6,751 nucleotides of DNA from Actinomycetes bacterium (GCA_021794705.1 JAJYQH010000021.1:1-6751), one strand, 5' to 3'; counted from the first letter of the stretch, positions 1 to 6,707 are shown. The notes: a model not told the origin generated them from the letters alone. A program made the numbers and translations.

Positions 1-682
1 CCATGCGATCGACTTCACCTTCAACGGCACTGCCGGCCAGAGCTTCGGGGCCTTCGTGCCGCGGGGCGTCACGCTGCGCCTGGTCGGCGACGCGAACGAC
101 TACCTCGGCAAGGGCCTGTCGGGCGGGCGGATCATCGTCCGGCCGAACGAGAGCAGCCCGTTCCGCGCCGAGGAGCAGATCATTGCCGGCAACGTCATCG
201 GCTACGGGGCGACGAGCGGCACGATCCTCCTGCGCGGCCTCGTGGGGGAGCGCTTCTGCGTCCGCAACTCGGGGGCGACCGCCGTCGTCGAGGGAACGGG
301 TGACCACGCCTGCGAGTACATGACCGGCGGCGAGGTGCTCATCATCGGGCGCACCGGGCGCAACGTCGCCGCGGGCATGTCCGGCGGAGTCGCCTACGTT
401 CTCGACCTCGACCACTCGCGGCTCAACACCGAGATGGTGGACGCCGTGCAGCCGAGCGAGGCCGACCTGCTCCGGATCCTGGAACTGCTCGCGCTGCACC
501 GCGACGAGACCGGCTCGCCGGTCGCGGCCGCGCTGCTCGGCGACCCCGACCTCGCGACGCGGTTCACCAAGCTGCTGCCGCGCGACTACGCCCGGGTGAT
601 CAGGGCGCGTGAGGACGCCATCGCCCTGGGCCTGCACGAGAAGCAGATGACCGACCTGATGATGGAGGCTGCACATGGCTGA
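1..682 (+). CDS. gltB: Glutamate synthase large subunit, C-terminal part (partial, 5' end outside window)
   Basis: This is the last 226 codons of the large subunit of NADPH-dependent glutamate synthase (GOGAT), read in frame from base 2. The full enzyme transfers the amide nitrogen of glutamine to 2-oxoglutarate, giving two glutamates in the cytoplasm. The visible part is the GXGXG beta-helix domain that closes the large subunit. It shows the characteristic glycine-rich repeats: [10 protein letters not shown] near residues 39-48, then [32 protein letters not shown], and [23 protein letters not shown] shorter helical tail follows. Family members are about 1,500 residues, so roughly 85% of the gene, including the amidotransferase and FMN/Fe-S synthase domains, lies upstream of the window. 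The stop codon (680-682) overlaps the gltD start, as expected for translationally coupled subunits. Identification is firm from the motifs and the adjoining gltD. Confidence 0.96.
   Translation, partial: HAIDFTFNGTAGQSFGAFVPRGVTLRLVGDANDYLGKGLSGGRIIVRPNESSPFRAEEQIIAGNVIGYGATSGTILLRGLVGERFCVRNSGATAVVEGTGDHACEYMTGGEVLIIGRTGRNVAAGMSGGVAYVLDLDHSRLNTEMVDAVQPSEADLLRILELLALHRDETGSPVAAALLGDPDLATRFTKLLPRDYARVIRAREDAIALGLHEKQMTDLMMEAAHG
664..668 (+). promoter_or_regulatory. Ribosome binding site of gltD inside gltB
   Basis: A GGAGG core lies inside the last codons of gltB, six bases before the ATG at 675. It supports that ATG as the gltD start and the 8-nt gene overlap (ATGGCTGA). The arrangement suggests translational coupling of the two GOGAT subunits. 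Confidence 0.8.
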
Positions 683-2141
683 CCCCAAGGGCTTCATGAC
701 CACCCCCCGTGAGGTCGCTGCCCGGCGTCCGATCGAGGAGCGGGTGCACGACTGGAACGAGGTCTACCCCGGCAGCCCCGGCCGTGCCGTGCTGCCGATC
801 ATCCAGGACCAGGCCGGACGCTGCATGGACTGCGGCATCCCGTTCTGCCACACCGGCTGCCCGCTGGGCAACCTCATCCCCGAGTGGAACGACCTCGTGT
901 GGCGCGACGACTGGCGGGGGGCGTTGGAGCGGCTGCACGCCACCAACAACTTCCCCGACTTCACCGGCCGGCTCTGCCCGGCCCCGTGCGAGACGGCCTG
1001 CGTCGTCGGCATCAACCGCGACCCGGTGACCATCAAGAACGTCGAGGTCGCGATCATCGACAAGGCGTGGGACGACCTGCGGGTGACCCCGTGGGTGCCC
1101 AGCTACCACACCCTCAAGACCGTCGCGGTCGTCGGCTCCGGCCCGGCCGGCCTGGCCGTGGCCCAGCAGCTCACCCGGGCCGGGCACACCGTCGTGGTCT
1201 ACGAGCGGGCCGACGCCATCGGCGGGCTGCTGCGCTACGGCATCCCGAACTTCAAGATGGAGAAGTCGGTGCTCGACCGCCGGCTCAAGCAGATGAGCCT
1301 CGAGGGCACGGTGTTCAAGCCGAACACCACGATCGGGGAGGACCTCACGGCCGAGCAGTTGCGGGAGCGGTTCGACGCCGTCGTGCTGGCCATCGGCTCG
1401 ACCGTGGCCCGCGACCTGCCGGCCCCGGGCCGCGAGCTGAACGGCATCCACCAGGCGATGGAGTACCTGCCGCAGGCCACCAAGGCGCTCACCACCGAGG
1501 TGCCCGACCAGATCACCGCCGCCGGCAAGGACGTCGTCATCATCGGCGGCGGCGACACCGGGGCCGACTGCCTCGGCACGGCGATCCGTCAGGGCGCGCG
1601 GTCGATCACCCAGCTCGAGATCCTGCCCAAGCCGCCGGAGCTGCGTCCGCCGCACCAGCCGTGGCCGACCTACCCGATGATCTACCGCGTCTCCTCGGCC
1701 CACGAGGAGGGCGGCGACCGGCTGTACGCGGTGAACACCAGCGAGTTCGTCGACGACGGCGAGGGGAACGTGGCCGCGCTGCGGCTCACCGAGGTGCGCT
1801 TCGAGGGCGGCCGGTTCGAGCCGGTCGAGGGCAGCGAGCGCGAGCTCACGACCCAGCTGGTGCTGCTCGCCATGGGCTTCGTGGGCCCCGAGCGCGACGG
1901 CGTCGTGTCGCAACTCGGGTGCGAGCTCGACGCGCGTGGCAACATCGTGCGTGACCAGAACTACGAGACGACGGTGCCCGGCGTGTTCGCGTGCGGCGAC
2001 GCCGGCCGGGGCCAGTCGCTCATCGTCTGGGCGATCGCCGAGGGACGCGGCTGCGCGAACGGGGTGGATGCCTACCTCAACGGCAAGCCGAGCGACCTGC
2101 CGCGGCCGATCGGCCCCGACGTGCGCCAGATGATGGTCTAG
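675..2141 (+). CDS. gltD: Glutamate synthase small subunit (NADPH-GOGAT beta chain)
   Basis: This 488-residue protein is the usual length for GltD, the FAD/Fe-S subunit that takes electrons from NADPH and passes them to GltB for glutamate formation. The N-terminal Fe-S domain has the cysteine series C50, C53, C58, C62-P and the CPAPCETAC series C101, C105, C109. A GSGPAG dinucleotide fold (residues 154-159, after a run of hydrophobic residues) binds FAD. A second fold, GGGDTGAD at 291-298, is the expected NADPH site. The C-terminal FAD contact [13 protein letters not shown] begins at residue 436. All expected motifs are intact. The start at 675 is supported by GGAGG six bases upstream and the coupled overlap with gltB. 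Related DPYD-type oxidoreductase subunits share this layout, but the adjacent gltB fixes the identity. Confidence 0.97.
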   Translation: MADPKGFMTTPREVAARRPIEERVHDWNEVYPGSPGRAVLPIIQDQAGRCMDCGIPFCHTGCPLGNLIPEWNDLVWRDDWRGALERLHATNNFPDFTGRLCPAPCETACVVGINRDPVTIKNVEVAIIDKAWDDLRVTPWVPSYHTLKTVAVVGSGPAGLAVAQQLTRAGHTVVVYERADAIGGLLRYGIPNFKMEKSVLDRRLKQMSLEGTVFKPNTTIGEDLTAEQLRERFDAVVLAIGSTVARDLPAPGRELNGIHQAMEYLPQATKALTTEVPDQITAAGKDVVIIGGGDTGADCLGTAIRQGARSITQLEILPKPPELRPPHQPWPTYPMIYRVSSAHEEGGDRLYAVNTSEFVDDGEGNVAALRLTEVRFEGGRFEPVEGSERELTTQLVLLAMGFVGPERDGVVSQLGCELDARGNIVRDQNYETTVPGVFACGDAGRGQSLIVWAIAEGRGCANGVDAYLNGKPSDLPRPIGPDVRQMMV

Positions 2142-2146
2142 TCGAC

Positions 2147-2152
2147 GGGAGG
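2147..2152 (+). promoter_or_regulatory. Ribosome binding site of the CHAD gene
   Basis: GGGAGG lies seven bases before the ATG at 2160, within the 18-nt gap after the gltD stop codon. It supports this start. I see no room for a separate promoter between the two genes other than inside gltD, which favours read-through transcription from gltBD. Confidence 0.7.
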
Positions 2153-2159
2153 CCGGCGG

Positions 2160-3044
2160 ATGAGCGCTACCGCACAGCGGGTGCTGCGCGACTGCTTCGG
2201 CGACCTCGCACGGCGGTGGCTCGACCTCGAAGGTCCGGCGCTGGCCGACGAGCCGGACGCCGTGCACCAGATGCGGGTGGCGAGCCGGCGGCTCCGGGGC
2301 CTGCTGCGACTGTGGGGCGACGCGCTGCGGATCGACGCGGGGCCACTCGCCGACGACCTGCGGTGGGTCGCGCACGCCCTCGGCGACGTGCGCGATCTCG
2401 ACGTGCTCGAGGACCGGCTGCTCGCCGACGCCGGGGAGGAGCCCGGGTCGCTCGCCGCCGAACTGCTCCGGGCCCGCCTCGACCTCCGCCGGGCGCAGGC
2501 GCGGGAGACCCTCGCCCACGACGTCGCGTCGACCCGGTTCGCGTCGACCCGGATCGGCGTCCAGGGGCTGCTCGACCCGCCGGTGCGCCGGTCGTGGCGG
2601 AAGGTGCCGGCCGACACGCTCGTGCGGATCGCCGCGAAGCGGGCCCGCGCGGCCGTGCGGGCGTTCGACGCCGCCGGACTGGTCGACGGCGTCCCGCCGA
2701 CCACCGAGCAGCTGCACCGGCTGCACCACGCCCGCCGGGTCGCGAAGTCGGCGCGCTACGCCGCCGAGGCGCTCGCGGAGCAGGGGGTCACCCGGCCCCG
2801 ACGCTCCCGGGGCCGTAAGGGTCCCAAGGCGTGGGGCCGCGCCTTCACCGACGTGGCCGACGCGCTCGGCCTGGTGCAGGACAGCGTGGTGGCCGAGGGC
2901 TATCTCCGCGACCTGAGCGACGAGGTCGGGCCGCCCGTGAGCGAGGTGCTCGAGGCGATGGCCGATCGGGAGGCCGCGCGGCGTCCCGAGGCGCTGGCGG
3001 ATTCGCTGGCTGCGGTGGCCGCCGCCCGTCGGCTCGTCGGCTGA
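2160..3044 (+). CDS. Stand-alone CHAD-domain protein (probable polyphosphate-binding protein)
   Basis: This 294-residue protein matches the CHAD family (conserved histidine alpha-helical domain). The N-terminal half carries the signature VHQMRVASRRLRGLLR (H36, R39, R43, R44, R46) followed by LGDVRDLDVL (residues 74-83). The second half repeats the pattern as LHRLHHARRVAKSARYAAEAL (H186, H189, H190, R192, R193, K196, R199) and LGLVQDSVV (236-244). This two-fold repeat of basic helices is typical of CHAD. Known CHAD proteins bind inorganic polyphosphate through these His/Arg/Lys residues. There is no N-terminal CYTH (triphosphatase) domain, signal peptide or membrane segment, so it is probably a cytoplasmic binding protein rather than an enzyme. 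A very basic stretch at 211-222 (TRPRRSRGRKGPK region) links helices in the second half. The gene follows gltD by 18 nt and is probably in the same transcript. Any role in nitrogen control is inference only. Confidence 0.9.
   Translation: MSATAQRVLRDCFGDLARRWLDLEGPALADEPDAVHQMRVASRRLRGLLRLWGDALRIDAGPLADDLRWVAHALGDVRDLDVLEDRLLADAGEEPGSLAAELLRARLDLRRAQARETLAHDVASTRFASTRIGVQGLLDPPVRRSWRKVPADTLVRIAAKRARAAVRAFDAAGLVDGVPPTTEQLHRLHHARRVAKSARYAAEALAEQGVTRPRRSRGRKGPKAWGRAFTDVADALGLVQDSVVAEGYLRDLSDEVGPPVSEVLEAMADREAARRPEALADSLAAVAAARRLVG
2524..2553 (+). repeat. In-frame 15-bp tandem duplication in the CHAD gene
   Basis: Two consecutive 15-nt units, TCGCGTCGACCCGGT and TCGCGTCGACCCGGA, are identical at 14 of 15 positions. 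They encode a repeated ASTR peptide (VASTR then FASTR, residues 122-131) in the linker between the two CHAD halves. The reading frame is preserved, and each unit includes a GTCGAC palindrome. Confidence 0.85.
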
Positions 3045-3048
3045 GAGG

Positions 3049-3093
3049 TCACCCCGGGAGAACCGCTGCTTCTCCCACTCTCTGGGGTGGTTT
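3049..3093 (+). terminator. Possible transcription terminator after the CHAD gene
   Basis: Five bases after the CHAD stop codon there is a nested inverted repeat. The outer arms are CACCCC (3050-3055) and GGGGTG (3084-3089). The inner arms are GGGAGAA (3056-3062) and TTCTCCC (3070-3076), with a 7-nt loop. The two stems stack on the 5' side and are offset by a 7-nt bulge (3077-3083) on the 3' side. Only a short TTT follows at 3091-3093, so it is weaker than a classic intrinsic terminator, but the position fits the end of the gltBD-CHAD transcript. Confidence 0.45.
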
Positions 3094-3143
3094 AGATCAT
3101 TGGAATCGGGGAAACCGCGCTTCTTCGCGTCCTCGTGCGGCCG

Positions 3144-3166
3144 GTTCCCGCTTAGCATGCGGGAAC
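3144..3166 (+). promoter_or_regulatory. Candidate operator: 8-bp inverted repeat around a TANNNT -10 box
   Basis: GTTCCCGC (3144-3151) and GCGGGAAC (3159-3166) form a perfect 8-bp inverted repeat with a 7-nt spacer. The spacer contains TAGCAT (3153-3158), which fits the TANNNT pattern of actinobacterial -10 elements. No good -35 hexamer is visible 17-18 nt upstream. If the -10 is real, transcription would start near 3165 and a bound dimer would cover the -10 and start site. The repeat lacks the central CG usual in LacI-family operators. The regulator is unknown, and it could instead be an RNA hairpin if transcription begins further upstream. Confidence 0.4.
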
Positions 3167-3169
3167 GAT

Positions 3170-3193
3170 GCCCCGGCACTGGGTGCTCGGGGC
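3170..3193 (+). repeat. Hairpin 1 in the leader of the transporter operon
   Basis: GCCCCGGCAC (3170-3179) pairs with GTGC (3183-3186) and CGGGGC (3188-3193). The loop is TGG and a single T (3187) is bulged, giving ten base pairs, nine of them G-C. No T-tract follows, so it is not an evident intrinsic terminator. It lies about 60 nt before the start codon of the binding-protein gene and would probably be in its 5' untranslated region. Confidence 0.55.
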
Positions 3194-3200
3194 GACAGCG

Positions 3201-3226
3201 GGCCACCCGTCCCCACCTGGGTGGCC
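3201..3226 (+). repeat. Hairpin 2 in the leader, just upstream of the ribosome binding site
   Basis: GGCCACCC (3201-3208) and GGGTGGCC (3219-3226) form a perfect 8-bp inverted repeat with a 10-nt spacer. A G-T pair could extend it at either end. It ends 13 nt before the GGAAGGAG ribosome binding site, so the folded form leaves that site free. It could stabilise the mRNA 5' end or be a second protein-binding site. Confidence 0.55.
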
Positions 3227-3239
3227 TCTCGACCCACAA

Positions 3240-3247
3240 GGAAGGAG
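3240..3247 (+). promoter_or_regulatory. Ribosome binding site of the solute-binding protein gene
   Basis: GGAAGGAG lies six bases before the ATG at 3254. It sets the true start: the same frame stays open back to about 2831, but that upstream part crosses the CHAD gene and the intergenic region and lacks a signal peptide. Starting at 3254 places a lipoprotein signal at the N-terminus. Confidence 0.85.
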
Positions 3248-3253
3248 TGGTCC

Positions 3254-4654
3254 ATGGTCAGGAACATCAAGGCCGGGCTGGCTCTGGTGGCCGTCTCGTG
3301 CGCCGTCGCGCTGAGCGCCTGCAATCCCGCCGCGAACACCCAGAGCGGCCCCGCGACCAACGGCGGAACAGGAGGAGGGGGCGGGTTCAGCAAGACGCTG
3401 TCCGGGACCCTCAAGACGAGCGGCTTCAACCCCTCCGACGAGGTCGGCAAGGCCCGCGGCGACTACGCCACCAAGCAGGTCGCCCCGGTCACGGTGAGCA
3501 TGGACACCACGAACTTCGATCCGCAGAAGTTCGCCGCCCAAGCTGCCTCCGGGAACGTGCCGGACCTCATCCAGGTCGATCGCAGCACCGTCGACACCCT
3601 CGCCGACAAGGGCCTCATCATCCCGCTCGACCAGTGCTTCAGCACGTGGGGCGTCTCTCCGAGCGAGTACTACTACCCGGCGGCGATCAAGGACGTGACC
3701 TACAACGGGCACGTGTACGGCGTCCCGCAGTTCTTCCAGGCCTCGATCATCATCGGCAACAAGTCGGTCATGGGTCCCGCGGGCGTGACCATGGCCGACC
3801 TCGACACGTCGAAGCCCGACCAGCTCATCCAGGTCGCGAAGAAGATGACCAAGCAGTCGGGGGGCAAGCCGACCCAGCTCGGCTTCAGCCCCGACCTGCC
3901 CGGGTCGTCGGCCCTGTGGCTGGCGGTGTTCGGCGGCAAGCCGAACGACTCGAACGGCAAGCCGACCCTCGACGACCCCAAGAACGTCGAGGCGCTCACG
4001 TGGATGAAGTCGATCATGGACGCCCAGGGCGGCTACGCGAAGGTCAAGTCGTTCATGGACACCTTCGACACCTTCGGTGACAAGAACGAGTACGTGCAGA
4101 ACCAGGCGGGCGCCATGACGTGGGCCCAGTGGTACATCAACGTGCTGTCGAGCACCAAGGACAACGTCAAGCTGCAGGCCACGACGATCAAGGACACCTC
4201 CGGCTCGGTGATCGGGTTCGCCGGCGGCACGGCCTTCGCCATCCCGAAGGCGAGCAAGAACCCGTCCGCGGCCTGCGCCTGGGCCGTCAAGGTCACCTCG
4301 CTGGACGCCTGGATGGCGGCGGGCAGCGCCCGCGCGGCCACCGTCGCCCAGAAGCACTCGATCATGACCGGCCTGTTCACCGGATCTCCGGTGGCCGACA
4401 AGGCCATCCGCGACAAGTTCGTCAAGCCGAGCGGTAACGCCGACTTCGACCAGCTCATCGCGACCAGCTACGACGCCCTGCAGCACACCGTCTCCTTCGG
4501 TGGCTCGCCCGTCGGCCAGCAGATCAGCGACGCCCTCACCAATGCGGTCACCGTGACCCTCACCGGGGAGAAGACCCCGCAGGAGGCGCTCAAGGAGGCA
4601 CAGGACACGGCGATGCGTGCCTACAGCCAGTCCAACCTCGGGAAGAACGGCTGA
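3254..4654 (+). CDS. ABC transporter solute-binding lipoprotein, probably for a carbohydrate
   Basis: This 466-residue protein is an extracellular solute-binding protein of the MalE-like family that serves CUT1 sugar importers. The N-terminus has two basic residues (R3, K6), a hydrophobic segment (7-20) and the lipobox LSAC (20-23), so it should be cleaved before C23 and anchored by lipid to the outer face of the membrane. A Gly/Ser/Thr-rich linker (about 30-50) precedes the mature domain. Family-typical stretches are FDPQKFAAQAASGNVPDLIQ (88-107), a leucine/proline hinge at GLIIPLD (120-126), GHVYGVPQ, and the C-terminal GEKTPQEALKEAQDTAMRAY. Two mature-domain cysteines, C128 and C341, could form a disulfide, though this is not shown. 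The gene opens the operon and two permease genes follow. The sugar bound cannot be read from the sequence. Confidence 0.92.
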   Translation: MVRNIKAGLALVAVSCAVALSACNPAANTQSGPATNGGTGGGGGFSKTLSGTLKTSGFNPSDEVGKARGDYATKQVAPVTVSMDTTNFDPQKFAAQAASGNVPDLIQVDRSTVDTLADKGLIIPLDQCFSTWGVSPSEYYYPAAIKDVTYNGHVYGVPQFFQASIIIGNKSVMGPAGVTMADLDTSKPDQLIQVAKKMTKQSGGKPTQLGFSPDLPGSSALWLAVFGGKPNDSNGKPTLDDPKNVEALTWMKSIMDAQGGYAKVKSFMDTFDTFGDKNEYVQNQAGAMTWAQWYINVLSSTKDNVKLQATTIKDTSGSVIGFAGGTAFAIPKASKNPSAACAWAVKVTSLDAWMAAGSARAATVAQKHSIMTGLFTGSPVADKAIRDKFVKPSGNADFDQLIATSYDALQHTVSFGGSPVGQQISDALTNAVTVTLTGEKTPQEALKEAQDTAMRAYSQSNLGKNG

Positions 4655-4670
4655 GCCTTCACCACCGGCC

Positions 4671-4702
4671 CACGACGGGGATCCGATCGGGTCCCCGTCG
4701 TG
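4671..4702 (+). repeat. Strong intercistronic hairpin between binding-protein and permease genes
   Basis: CACGACGGGGA (4671-4681) and TCCCCGTCGTG (4692-4702) form a perfect 11-bp stem around a 10-nt centre that itself contains the palindrome CCGATCGG. No T-tract follows. Stems in this position between a binding-protein gene and its permeases are known from other ABC operons such as malE-malF. There they help keep the binding-protein mRNA in excess by slowing 3' decay or partly ending transcription. That role here is inferred from position and structure. Confidence 0.7.
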
Positions 4703-4718
4703 ACCCTCGTCACCGTTG

Positions 4719-4726
4719 AGAGGAGG
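4719..4726 (+). promoter_or_regulatory. Ribosome binding site that sets the first permease start
   Basis: AGAGGAGG ends seven bases before the ATG at 4734. An in-frame TTG at 4716 would place this element inside the coding region, so 4734 is the better start. Confidence 0.8.
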
Positions 4727-4733
4727 CCTGCCC

Positions 4734-5678
4734 ATGGCTCGCCCTCGCAGATCCCCCGAAGTCCAAGGGATCAGGACCCGCAAGTACAACCCCCGGGAAT
4801 CCCTGGCCGGATACCTGTTCATCTCCCCGTGGATCGCCGGGCTGCTCATCTTCACCGTCATCTCGATGGGGTGGAGCCTCGTCCTGTCGTTCCAGCACTT
4901 CGACCTCTCCACCAACATCGGGACGCCGGCGGGTTTCGACAACTACCGGCAGATCTTCGCCGACCCCAAGGTCGGGACGTCCCTGCGCAACACCTTCTTC
5001 TACGCCCTGCTGGCGGTGCCGCTGGACATCACCGTCGCCCTGCTCCTCGCCCTGCTGCTCCGCGGCGTCCGGTGGGGGAGCGGGCTGTTCCGCACGATCT
5101 ACTACCTGCCGAAGATGTCCCCGTCGGTCGCCACGGCCGCGGTGTTCCTCCTGCTGCTCAACGGTAACGAGGGCGCGATCAACAAGGCCCTGGGCCTGCT
5201 GCACATCCCCGGTCCGCAGTGGCTGGTCGACCCCGCCTGGGTCAAGCCCGCGATCGTGCTCATGTCGTTGTGGGGCGTGGGCGGGTCGATGGTCATCCTG
5301 CTCGCCGCGCTGCAGGGCGTCCCGCCGGAGTTGTACGAGGCGGCGGCCGTCGACGGGGCCGGACGCCGGGCGCAGTTCTTCCGGATCACCCTGCCGCTCA
5401 TCAGTCCGACCCTGTTCTTCCTCGTCATCGTCAACACGATCGGGGCGCTGCAGGTGTTCGACCAGGCGTTCCTGCTGTTCTACCGGGACGGGAACTCGAA
5501 CGCCCCGGACGCGGCCCTGTTCTACGGGGTGTACCTGTACCAGCAGGCGTTCCAGCAGTTCAACTTCGGCGAAGCCGCCGCGATGGCGTGGGTGCTGTTC
5601 GTCATCATCATGATCATCACGGTCATCCAGATCACGATCGGCAACAAGCTCGTCTTCTACGAGGGGAGCTCCCGATGA
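4734..5678 (+). CDS. Carbohydrate ABC transporter permease, MalF-type
   Basis: This 314-residue integral membrane protein is one of the two transmembrane subunits of a CUT1 sugar importer. After a short basic cytoplasmic N-terminus (1-23), about six hydrophobic segments can be seen, near 24-51, 86-110, 120-142, 171-195, 225-249 and 283-303. The LAGYLFISPWIAGLLIF opening is typical of MalF/UgpA-like permeases. The ATPase-coupling EAA loop is clear: YEAAAVDGAGRRAQFFRITLP, residues 201-221, with E202, A203, G208 and L220-P221. The start at 4734 is chosen over an in-frame TTG at 4716 because AGAGGAGG lies between them. The stop overlaps the next gene's start as ATGA. It should pair with the following permease, receive substrate from the upstream lipoprotein and be driven by an ATPase not encoded here. 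Confidence 0.94.
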   Translation: MARPRRSPEVQGIRTRKYNPRESLAGYLFISPWIAGLLIFTVISMGWSLVLSFQHFDLSTNIGTPAGFDNYRQIFADPKVGTSLRNTFFYALLAVPLDITVALLLALLLRGVRWGSGLFRTIYYLPKMSPSVATAAVFLLLLNGNEGAINKALGLLHIPGPQWLVDPAWVKPAIVLMSLWGVGGSMVILLAALQGVPPELYEAAAVDGAGRRAQFFRITLPLISPTLFFLVIVNTIGALQVFDQAFLLFYRDGNSNAPDAALFYGVYLYQQAFQQFNFGEAAAMAWVLFVIIMIITVIQITIGNKLVFYEGSSR

Positions 5679-6703
5679 GCATCAACGCCCAGGGACCTTT
5701 GGCCCCCCAGCAGCCCGCCCCGATGACCGCGGTCACCGAGCGCGGCGCCGAAGACCTGTCCCGCACCTCGTCCCCCCTCCCGGCCCGCGGGTCGCGGCGG
5801 ACGCCGCAGTTCCCGGCGTCCGAACGGCGCGTCGTCGCCGGGCTCAGCCCCGCCCGGCGGGCGGTCAGGGCAGCCGACCAGGTCGTCCGCTGGGCGGTCC
5901 TCGTCGCGCTCGGCCTGCTCTTCATGTACCCGTTCGCCTGGCTGCTGGCGGCGTCCCTCAAGCCGCGGGGGCAGGTGTTCGACAACCGGCTGATCCCGCG
6001 GACGCTGGTGCCCGGCAACTACCTCGAGGTGTGGCACCAGTTGCCGCTGCTGCACTGGGTGGCGAACTCCATCGTCATCGCGCTGCTCTCGGCCACCCTG
6101 GTCACCCTCAGCAGCTCCGCGGTGGCGTTCGGCTTCGCGTACTTCCGCTTCCCCGGACGCAACATCCTGTTCAGCATCCTGCTCGGCACGATGATGCTCC
6201 CCGGCGCGGTGACCCTCGTGCCCAACTACCTCATCTGGAAGTACCTCGGCTGGCTGGGCACCAACGTCCCCCTGTGGGGCGGGACGCTGTTCGGCTCGGC
6301 GTTCTACATCTTCCTCATGCGCCAGTTCTACCTGGGGCTCAACCGCGACCTGTTCGACGCCGCCCGGGTCGACGGCTGTTCGTACTTCGGACTGTTCCGC
6401 CGGATCGCGTTCCCGCTCGCCCTGCCGAGCGCGATCATCGTGTTCATCTTCGAGTTCCAGGCGTCGTGGAACAACTTCTCCGGCCCGCTCATCTACCTCA
6501 ACTTCGGGTCTCCGGACGGCTACACCGTGCCGTTGGGCATCTCGTACGCGATGACGCTCTACTCGCCCTCGGCCGGGGGCCACGGCGACTACCAGTTCGT
6601 CATGGTGGCGTCGTTGCTGGTCACGCTGCCGATGCTGGTGATCTTCGCGTTCGGCCAGCGCTACTTCATCGACGGCATCGCGGCCGGGTCGGTCAAGGGC
6701 TGA
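5675..6703 (+). CDS. Carbohydrate ABC transporter permease, MalG-type
   Basis: This 342-residue protein is the second transmembrane subunit of the CUT1 importer. Hydrophobic segments lie near 72-94, 127-153, 163-186, 198-215, 250-270 and 308-327. The EAA loop is FDAARVDGCSYFGLFRRIAFPLALP (about 227-251), with D228, A229, A230, G234 and P247. The C-terminus QRYFIDGIAAGSVKG is typical of the family. GAGGGGAG (5661-5668) lies six bases upstream, and the start overlaps the preceding stop (ATGA), indicating translational coupling. It is longer than the usual 270-300 residues because the first 70 or so are a hydrophilic Pro/Ser/Arg/Ala-rich extension predicted to be cytoplasmic. An internal ATG at codon 17 lacks a ribosome binding site, so I keep the longer form. 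Confidence 0.93.
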   Translation: MSINAQGPLAPQQPAPMTAVTERGAEDLSRTSSPLPARGSRRTPQFPASERRVVAGLSPARRAVRAADQVVRWAVLVALGLLFMYPFAWLLAASLKPRGQVFDNRLIPRTLVPGNYLEVWHQLPLLHWVANSIVIALLSATLVTLSSSAVAFGFAYFRFPGRNILFSILLGTMMLPGAVTLVPNYLIWKYLGWLGTNVPLWGGTLFGSAFYIFLMRQFYLGLNRDLFDAARVDGCSYFGLFRRIAFPLALPSAIIVFIFEFQASWNNFSGPLIYLNFGSPDGYTVPLGISYAMTLYSPSAGGHGDYQFVMVASLLVTLPMLVIFAFGQRYFIDGIAAGSVKG

Positions 6704-6707
6704 CGCT

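Noticed and set aside
3089..3116. GGTTT and AAACC inverted arms, considered as an operator
   Set aside because: Only 5 bp per arm with an 18-nt spacer, and the left arm overlaps the terminator-like hairpin. Not distinguishable from chance.
3159..3174. Possible LacI-type operator centred on the CG at 3166-3167
   Set aside because: Only about five of eight positions are symmetric between the half sites, so it is weaker than the overlapping perfect inverted repeat at 3144-3166.
600..3239. Very long open frame on the minus strand, antisense to gltD and the CHAD gene
   Set aside because: Its translation is Arg/His/Gly/Pro/Val-rich low-complexity sequence with no recognisable domain. It lies antisense to two well-supported genes, and high G+C with biased third positions produces such open frames.
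2831..3253. Upstream in-frame extension of the binding-protein gene
   Set aside because: It would overlap the CHAD gene and the intergenic dyads and bury the lipoprotein signal. The ATG at 3254 has an excellent ribosome binding site.
4716..4733. Alternative TTG start for the first permease
   Set aside because: The ribosome binding site AGAGGAGG would then lie inside the gene. The ATG at 4734 has correct spacing.
3152..4942. Long minus-strand open frame antisense to the binding-protein gene
   Set aside because: Same composition signature (Arg, Gly, Asp, Val, His rich), no motif, and fully explained by the coding gene on the other strand.
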